Shown: one piece after another, positions 58,451 to 64,000 of the stretch
Layout of the letters: every line of letters starts with the position of its first letter
Numbering within the stretch: the first letter of the stretch is position 1
From: Saussurea involucrata
Taxonomy: Eukaryota > Streptophyta > Magnoliopsida > Asterales > Asteraceae
NCBI GenBank assembly: GCA_033807775.1
Contig: CM066312.1
Coordinates: forward strand, 24,773,696 to 24,837,695
DNA length: 64,000 nucleotides
Direction: 5' to 3'
Program-made: the position numbers and the translations under genes
The notes under the pieces: model-generated
What the model saw: the letters and a program-made list of their open reading frames with translations, nothing else
Databases searched by the model: none
Told to the model about the DNA's origin: nothing

Positions 58451-58697
58451 AATATCTTCGGCAAAGAAATTTCAGCAGGTATATTAACTTTATCTGCAGA
58501 ATATATTCAAGATATCTTGCATTGATAGAGACATCATCCGAAGATCAGAAAAAGGTTCTTTGGATTGTTTATCTCTTTCAAGAAACTTCTGCTTCAACAA
58601 GCAGGTCAACGCTTGAAGACAAAAGTAAAAGGACAAAATTACTTTTCAGAAGACCTGCTTCCTATCTGCCTTCCATGCTCTCTTTGACAAGTGTCCA

Positions 58698-58727
58698 TTG
58701 CATTTAATGCATAAGGCACTATAAAAG
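58698..58727 (+). promoter_or_regulatory. LTR core promoter of element E
   Basis: TTGCATTTAATGCAT followed after 7 bases by TATAAAAG (58720-58727); same arrangement as in element A. Confidence 0.6.
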
Positions 58728-59038
58728 GAGATCATCTTCAACCTTGCAAATCACCAGTTTACAGAACTCTCAAGCTTTCAAGTGCTGGCATTTCTCTCTC
58801 AGAAGTTCATTTGTTTTCTAAGTGTTTTACAATTGTTCTTATTCTCTGTGTGGCTTTGTGTTAGATTGTTTAAGCAGATTTTATCTGTTTTGTTCCGCAA
58901 CAATCTTTAAGTTTTCTATGTGTAATTCTTGATTTTAAATCAATAAAGAATTAATTAAGTGAAAATTTTTGTGTATTGTATTCAACCCCCCCTTCTACAA
59001 TACTTGTTTACCATTGCTAATCCATAGCTGGGACCAAG

Positions 59039-59050
59039 TGGTATCAGAGC
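59039..59050 (+). other. Primer-binding site of element E
   Basis: TGGTATCAGAGC, initiator tRNA-Met type. Confidence 0.92.
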
Positions 59051-59088
59051 AGGTCAGTTTAAATCTAATAAACTTGATCTGATCTGCA

Positions 59089-60435
59089 ATGGCTTCTTCT
59101 TCTACCTTAAAAAATGTTTCTTCTCATAACTCTATTGTTGGATCATACGACAATGGCTCCATAGCCAAACCACCAAAGTTTAACCCCAATAACTTCTCTT
59201 TGTGGAAAAGTCGTATGATGCTCTTCCTAGAAGGAGTTGACAGCAGATATCCCACCATACTCCATGAAGGGCCTCTTGTCCCAAGAGCTTGGGATCGTTA
59301 TAATGCCAAAAATAAAGATGAGGATGGTGATGATTCTTCTTCTGATGAGGAAGAACGAACACCAGCTACTGGGAGATACTTTGTAAAGGACCCCAGTAAG
59401 TATAATGATAAAGATAAACGTCTTGTAGCTCTTGACACTAAAGTCAGAGCCATCATTGCCCTCTCTTTGCCTGATGAGGTTTATCATTCTCTTGTAAACT
59501 TTTCTACTGCTAAGGAAATGTGGTCCACTTTGTGTGTTCTTTATGAAGGTACGTCTGAAGTGAAAAAGAGCAGAAAGATTGCTCTTGTTAGAAAATATGA
59601 ACTATTCTCTTATGAGAAAGGAGAATCTCTTTCAGACTACTATAATCGTTTTAACAGTCTTCTTAATGATCTTAAACTGTTGGGTCGCGTGTATGATAAT
59701 GAGGAAGTCCTGTGCAAGTTTATGGATTGTCTTCCTGATTTTTGGGAAAACATATGTACTTGTATAAAGACAACCAAGGATCTTGATCACATGCCTCTCA
59801 CTGCTCTTTATGGAACTCTCTTCAACTATGAGCAGACTAAGCTGCAAAGGAAGTCTGTCATCACAGATATAAAGAGCTCTTCCCTAGCTCTCTTAAGTGA
59901 CTCCTCCAAAAGAACTATGTGTACTCCAAGAATCACCTATCCATCTGACTCTGACCATGATAGTCAAGAAGATCCCAGTGAGCATTCAGAAGCATATCTT
60001 AGTGATGCTGATGATGAATGTGAGGAAACTTCAGTTGACAAATTATCAGATGGAATAGCCAGGATGGATGGGTATTCTAAATCCAAATCTCACTTTTCTT
60101 CTGAAAAATCTAAGTTTAGTCAAAAACCCTCCTCTTCTCTCTCCAAGCACTCTTCTTCAAACAAATCAAATGAAGAATGTTTTAACTGTGGTAAAAAGGG
60201 TCATTTTTCCTCTGAGTGCAGGAGTAAACGTTTTGAAAAACCCAGAACTTCTTCTTCAGGCCGATTCTCCTCAAAGTCGGGAAAATCCAAATATGATTCC
60301 CAAAACCGGGCTGAAAGATACAAAGAAAAATACAAGAGAGAAAAGGAAAGAAATGAAAGACTTGTCAGAAGAGGAAATGGTCTGCCTGCTAAAACTCCTG
60401 ATTTGGCAGATGAACCCACATCTGAAAGCGAATGA
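59089..60435 (+). CDS. gag of element E, open
   Basis: 448 aa from ATG 59089, the first ATG after the PBS. Copia gag blocks: AKPPKFNPNNFSLWKSRMMLFLEGVD, an acidic insert (residues 75-95, DEDGDDSSSDEEER), VALDTKVRAIIALSLPDEVYHSL, MWSTLCVLYEGTSEV, YNRFNSLLNDLKLLG, and an intact zinc knuckle CFNCGKKGHFSSEC (about residue 365). The C-terminal tail is Ser/Lys/Arg-rich. It is the homologue of element A gag, without stops or shifts. It packages element RNA into particles. With pol gone, an intact gag could still package its own RNA and be moved by a helper; that is inference. Confidence 0.88.
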   Translation: MASSSTLKNVSSHNSIVGSYDNGSIAKPPKFNPNNFSLWKSRMMLFLEGVDSRYPTILHEGPLVPRAWDRYNAKNKDEDGDDSSSDEEERTPATGRYFVKDPSKYNDKDKRLVALDTKVRAIIALSLPDEVYHSLVNFSTAKEMWSTLCVLYEGTSEVKKSRKIALVRKYELFSYEKGESLSDYYNRFNSLLNDLKLLGRVYDNEEVLCKFMDCLPDFWENICTCIKTTKDLDHMPLTALYGTLFNYEQTKLQRKSVITDIKSSSLALLSDSSKRTMCTPRITYPSDSDHDSQEDPSEHSEAYLSDADDECEETSVDKLSDGIARMDGYSKSKSHFSSEKSKFSQKPSSSLSKHSSSNKSNEECFNCGKKGHFSSECRSKRFEKPRTSSSGRFSSKSGKSKYDSQNRAERYKEKYKREKERNERLVRRGNGLPAKTPDLADEPTSESE

Positions 60436-60971
60436 CTCCTCAAATGTTTGTTTCATGGCCAAGATAAATGACATGGATGATTCAGAAGGCCACACCTCCT
60501 CAACTGCTCTTGTATCAGCTAAGTGCTTCTCTTCCTCTTCCAACTCAAGCAAAATATTTTCCAACTCTGAAAAAGGAAAGTATCTGGGTGCCGATTTTTT
60601 ATTAAAAAAAATCCTCCAATTTTTTTTCTAAAAATACCTATGTGACTTCTACTACCGATATTTTTTTTTCCCGATCTGTGAGCCTCAAAATGTCCAATTC
60701 AAAGGAAAATATTTTTGTCCTCCCAAATTTTGAAAAGGGAATTTTAGGAGTTGCACCCCAATTCCTTGTTACCTCATCAAACTCTTTGAGCAAAAGTAAG
60801 GAAAAATGTCAAGTTTCTAAAAGGATCTTTTCTCATAGAAAATGCTATATCTGTGGTGCTACTTTTCATTTTGCCAAAGACTGTCAAAAAAAAAGAACTG
60901 ATCTAAGTGACACCAATTCTTTTTCTTCTAACCCAGAAGGACCCACCACCAAATGGGTACCTAGGAAATAA
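60436..60971 (+). pseudogene. gag C-terminal region of element E with second zinc knuckle
   Basis: After the TGA at 60433 coding character continues: SNVCFMAKINDMD, then in another frame (60642-60971) the stretch NIFVLPNFEKGILGVAPQF, the knuckle CYICGATFHFAKDC and the end KWVPRK. The same second knuckle and KWV ending precede protease in element A. Frameshift near 60600 in a T/A run. Here the protease does not follow: the element jumps toward RNase H. Confidence 0.8.
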
Positions 60972-61339
60972 GTTCTTTGTGATTGCAGATTTTGAGACTG
61001 GCAGATGGATCTATGTGGGCAAGTGAGAAAGTTGACAAAACCTTAGAATTCTTTACTCTCATGACATCATCATCTATTATCTCCTAACCATGCAAACCTA
61101 CCGAATCACCATGCAAACCCATCTCACAAAATCCCTCCATTTTGTCTTCTTCTTAACCAATCTCATCCACTACCTTTTTGTCCATCATCTTAGTAAACTA
61201 CTTCGTGACATCATCATCCACCACCTTTTTGTCAACCACCTTATTATTAATATTATATATATACATATATTTTAAATGACCATCGATGGAAATTTAAATA
61301 TATATATATATATATATATAATAAGAAACTCTTCTTTCT
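60972..61339. other. Filler at the pol deletion junction of element E
   Basis: A 0.37-kb stretch with ATCATC/CCACC-rich words and a (TA)n run (61300-61322). It does not look like pol; it marks where protease, integrase and RT are missing. Confidence 0.7.
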
Positions 61340-61938
61340 TTTTTTGTGCCGACAAAAGCCAATCCAAAAGAATCACATTTAAAGGCTGTAAACGGATTTT
61401 TCGGTATCTCAAAGGAACTTTGCATCTGGGTCTTTGGTATCCCAAAGACTCAGGTTTTAAACTAATTGGGTATTCAGATTCAGACTATGCAGGATCCCAG
61501 ATTGATAGAAAAAGTACTACATGAAGCTGCCAACTTCTTGGTGGAAAATTGGTAAGCTGGTCCAGCAAGAAACAAAACTCTGTGTCAACCTCTACTGCTG
61601 AGGCTGAATATGTAGCTGCTGGAAGTTGCCGTGCCCAAATCCTGTGGATGAGAAATCAACTCAGGGACTATGCTCAAATCTACTCCAAAGTCCCAATTCT
61701 GTGTGATAACTCAAGTGCAATAGCTATTGCAAACAATCCAGTTCTTCATTCTAGATCCAAACACATAGATATCAGATATCACTTCATCAGGGACCACATC
61801 TCCAAAGGTGACATTGAGCTACACTTCATTCCTACAGATCTTCAGCTTGCCGACTTGTTCACCAAACCTCTAGATGAAACCAGGTTCAATTTCCTCATAA
61901 GTGAACTTGGCATGTGTAATCTTCAAATAACTGTGTGT
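61340..61938 (+). pseudogene. RNase H domain of element E pol
   Basis: Begins abruptly with the KSQSKRITFKGCKRIFRYLKGT block, then LGLWYPKDSGF, GYSDSDYAGSQIDRKSTT, a TGA at 61522, LVSWSSKKQNSVSTSTAEAEYVAAGSC, ILCDNSSAIAIANNP, HIDIRYHFIRDHI and QLADLFTKPLDETRFNF. Nearly the same as RNase H of element A apart from stops. Without RT upstream this domain cannot work. Confidence 0.92.
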
Positions 61939-62600
61939 CCTCACTTTCCACCGAAATCTCATCGGTGGACACTCTATCGGTGAATTAGCTCTAAATCGAC
62001 ATTCAATTCTTCATCCTTATCGGTGTCTAAGTCTGTGTGTTCTCTCTACACCGAAATCCATCTCCGTACTCTACACCGAAGCCATCACCTACTTCATTAC
62101 CAACATTCTATTTCCCACCATACATCTCACCCCACATTTTCTCATCCATCCCACCACATATATTGCCCCAACCTCATTTCTTTTTCATGTTACCATCCAT
62201 CTTACCACCCAACTCTTTCTGCCTCTCAACCTCAACCTTCTCTTCCTTTAGCACAACATCCTGGATTTGAAGATCCCTCCCTTCATGACTATGTGTGGAG
62301 CTATGAGTGGAGCTTGAAGATCTACCCTTAAAGATGCCTTGAAGATCTATATTTGAAGACTACACTTGAAGATTGAAGATGACTTCAAGATTTTTCCCAC
62401 AATCTTCAGAAGATAAATCGTTTCCATCATCTTTCGAAGATCAATGACAAACATCTTAAAAAAAAAACTGCCGATTTTTTTTTGCCGAACTTATTTCTGC
62501 CGAAACTTGCTTCTGCCGAAATTCATCTTCAAAAAAAAGGTCTTGTGTTCTGGCCGATTTCCCAACTTTTTCTTAGTATTTTTCCTACGTTGGCCGCTGA
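61939..62600 (+). other. 3' non-coding region of element E
   Basis: Contains CACCGA/TCGGTG inverted words (61950-62090) and a TGCCGA cluster (62470-62522), then leads into the polypurine tracts. No ORF3 is present here, unlike elements A and B. Confidence 0.6.
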
Positions 62601-62770
62601 GGGGGAGAATTTATCTGAGGGGGAGCAACATCAATCCTACTACTCATATCCAGCGTCCAACTCGAAAAATGAGGAAATCGACGGACCGGTTAAGGGGAAG
62701 CACATCAGTTCGGGCGGATCTAACTGAGGGGGAGGAACACAAAGATCAACTGGACTAACTGAGGGGGAGC
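62601..62770 (+). other. Multiple polypurine tracts of element E
   Basis: GGGGGAG tracts at 62601, 62619, 62728 and 62763, each after TGA, plus the functional tract next to the LTR (63164-63176, AATAGGGGGAGAT). Same Sirevirus trait as in element B. Confidence 0.85.
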
Positions 62771-63163
62771 AAAACAAAGAAAAGGGATGGTGATGCTGAA
62801 CAGGAAAAGCTGAAGATGATTCACTCCACCTCAAACCCTCCCTCAAAGATTTCCAACACATCAACGGGTTGCTGATCAAAATGAAGAATCCTCAAACCAG
62901 ACACAAGTTTCAACTCGCCCCTCCAAAGATGCAAGTACATTTTTGTTCTGTTCATATTGACTATACTTCTTTCCTTTTTCTTTCATTTGTTTGTACAGCT
63001 ATACCTTTTATTTTATTTTACTTGTAAATGTCGGATACAAAAAAAAATCCAAAAAGAACAAAAAGAATGGACTATGTGAAAAGAACCCAAAAAGAGTAAA
63101 GAAGGGTCAAAACGAATTATTCAGTATTTACTCATTAGATTCTAAGTATGGATGTCATCCTCA
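62771..63163. other. Non-coding stretch before the 3' LTR of element E
   Basis: No recognisable gene; A-rich toward the end (63040-63120). Confidence 0.5.
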
Positions 63164-63413
63164 AATAGGGGGAGATTGTTGGGTCACCTAAGATTTGAAG
63201 ATGACCTCAGTCTCTCAATTTTACACAGTTCATACTTAGAATAATTTTTAGGTTCTTTACAAGCAGTTTAATTGTATAAAAATGTTCGGTGAAGTCGAAG
63301 ATCAACCGAAGAAACAAAGTAGAAGTATATCTTCAAAGCGAATAGACTTCTCAACCAAAGTTTAAGCTGCTACTTGAAGACTTTTCCTAAAGTCTTAGCC
63401 AGGTCACTTGAAG

Positions 63414-63592
63414 ATTTTGAAGAAGATGAAATGTCAGGCAAGATTTTGAAGAAGCAAAATTTTGAAGAAGATGAAATGTTAGGCAAGATTTTGAAGAAGC
63501 AAAATTTTGAAGATGATGAAATGTCAGGCAAGATTTTGAAGAAGCAAAACTTTGAAGAAGATAATATGTTAGGCAAAATCTTGAAGACATGT
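63414..63592 (+). repeat. 45-bp tandem repeat in 3' LTR of element E
   Basis: Four units, same as at 58138-58316. Confidence 0.92.
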
Positions 63593-63596
63593 TAGG

Positions 63597-63791
63597 CATA
63601 TCTTCGGCAAGATCTTTGAAGAAGATAACATGTTAGGCAAAATCCTTGAAGACATGTTAGGCATATCTTCGGCAAGATCTTTGAAGAAGATAACATGTTA
63701 GGCAAAATCCTTGAAGACATGTTAGGCATATCTTCGGTAAGATCTTTGAAGAAGATAACATGTTAGGCAAATTCCTTGAAGACATGTTAGG
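63597..63791 (+). repeat. 65-bp tandem repeat in 3' LTR of element E, three units
   Basis: Units 63597-63661, 63662-63726 and 63727-63791, followed by the AATATCTTCGG variant. One unit more than the 5' LTR. Confidence 0.92.
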
Positions 63792-64000
63792 AATATCTTC
63801 GGCAAAGAAATTTCGGCAGGTATATTAACTTTATCTGCAGAATATATTCAGGATATCTTGCATTGATAGAGACATCATCCGAAGATCAGAAAAAGGTTCT
63901 TTGGATTGTTTATCTCTTTCAAGAAACTTCTGCTTCAACAAGCAGGTCAACGCTTGAAGACAAAAGTAAAAGGACAAAATTACTTTTCAGAAGACATGCT

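Larger units (their letters stand above)
57894..59024 (+). repeat. 5' LTR of element E (inner end approximate)
   Basis: Starts TGTTGGGTCACC like 63177. The inner end is set by a CA 14 bases before the PBS and is uncertain. Contains two tandem-repeat arrays, and a TATAAAAG box at 58720. Confidence 0.8.
57894..64000 (+). mobile_element. Element E: Sirevirus-like Copia retrotransposon, pol-deleted, 3' LTR cut by window end
   Basis: 5' LTR from 57894, PBS 59039, gag 59089, a second knuckle ORF to 60971, then directly RNase H (61340-61935), polypurine tracts and the 3' LTR from 63177 (runs past 64000). Protease, integrase and most of RT are gone. The gag is homologous to that of element A. Orientation is plus. 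Target duplication cannot be checked because the right end is outside. Confidence 0.92.
63177..64000 (+). repeat. 3' LTR of element E, cut by window end
   Basis: Matches 57894 onward. It lacks a short stretch near 63340 (GATTGAAGATAGACT against GAATAGACT), and has three 65-bp units where the 5' LTR has two. Confidence 0.93.

Overview
This window is plant nuclear DNA made almost entirely of nested LTR retrotransposons. I found no convincing host gene. The plant call rests on Copia elements with Sirevirus traits, a chromodomain Ty3/Gypsy element, a TAT-type Gypsy remnant, a Cassandra-type 5S-bearing miniature element and a MULE transposase. An Asteraceae host is my guess: the C-terminal part of ORF3 in element B resembles proteins I remember from that family, but I could not check this.

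Layout. (1) 1-9587, minus strand: element A, a Sirevirus-like Copia copy running from its 5' LTR (right) through gag, protease, integrase, RT and RNase H to an extra gene (ORF3) cut by the window start. (2) 9588-10297 and 54819-56841: the host locus, AT-rich and partly a 119-bp minisatellite. (3) 10298-54818: element G, a Tork/TNT1-like Copia on the minus strand, split by everything between. (4) 17249-53857: element B, a large plus-strand Sirevirus-like Copia with gag, pol and its own ORF3, inserted in the leader of G. (5) 25018-33785: element C, a minus-strand chromodomain Gypsy inserted in the B pol gene, itself carrying a Cassandra element (30484-31118). (6) 35878-49677: element D, a gutted TAT-type Gypsy in the ORF3 leader intron of B. 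D contains element F (38343-47162, a decayed relative of G), which carries a terminal-inverted-repeat element (41306-42344). (7) 56842-57893: a MULE transposase fragment. (8) 57894-64000: element E, a Sirevirus-like copy that keeps gag and RNase H but has lost protease, integrase and most of RT.

G, B, C, D and Cassandra each have an exact 5-bp target-site duplication, and F has a 4/5 match. The deepest stack is G > B > D > F > inverted-repeat element. Rough by-eye LTR divergences follow the nesting order: G about 4%, B about 3%, D about 2.4%, F about 2%, C about 1.5%, Cassandra 1 difference in 276 bp.

The signals most worth following are: the ORF3 modules of A and B, which appear to have their own TATA box, 5' UTR intron and homologous N-terminal domain; dense CCGG motif clusters in both leader introns of B and also in the LTRs of the unrelated Gypsy element C; and lineage-specific palindromes in the LTRs of A and E. 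Nearly all coding regions are broken by stops or frameshifts. The E gag (59089-60435) is the only long gag frame that is open and has an intact zinc knuckle.
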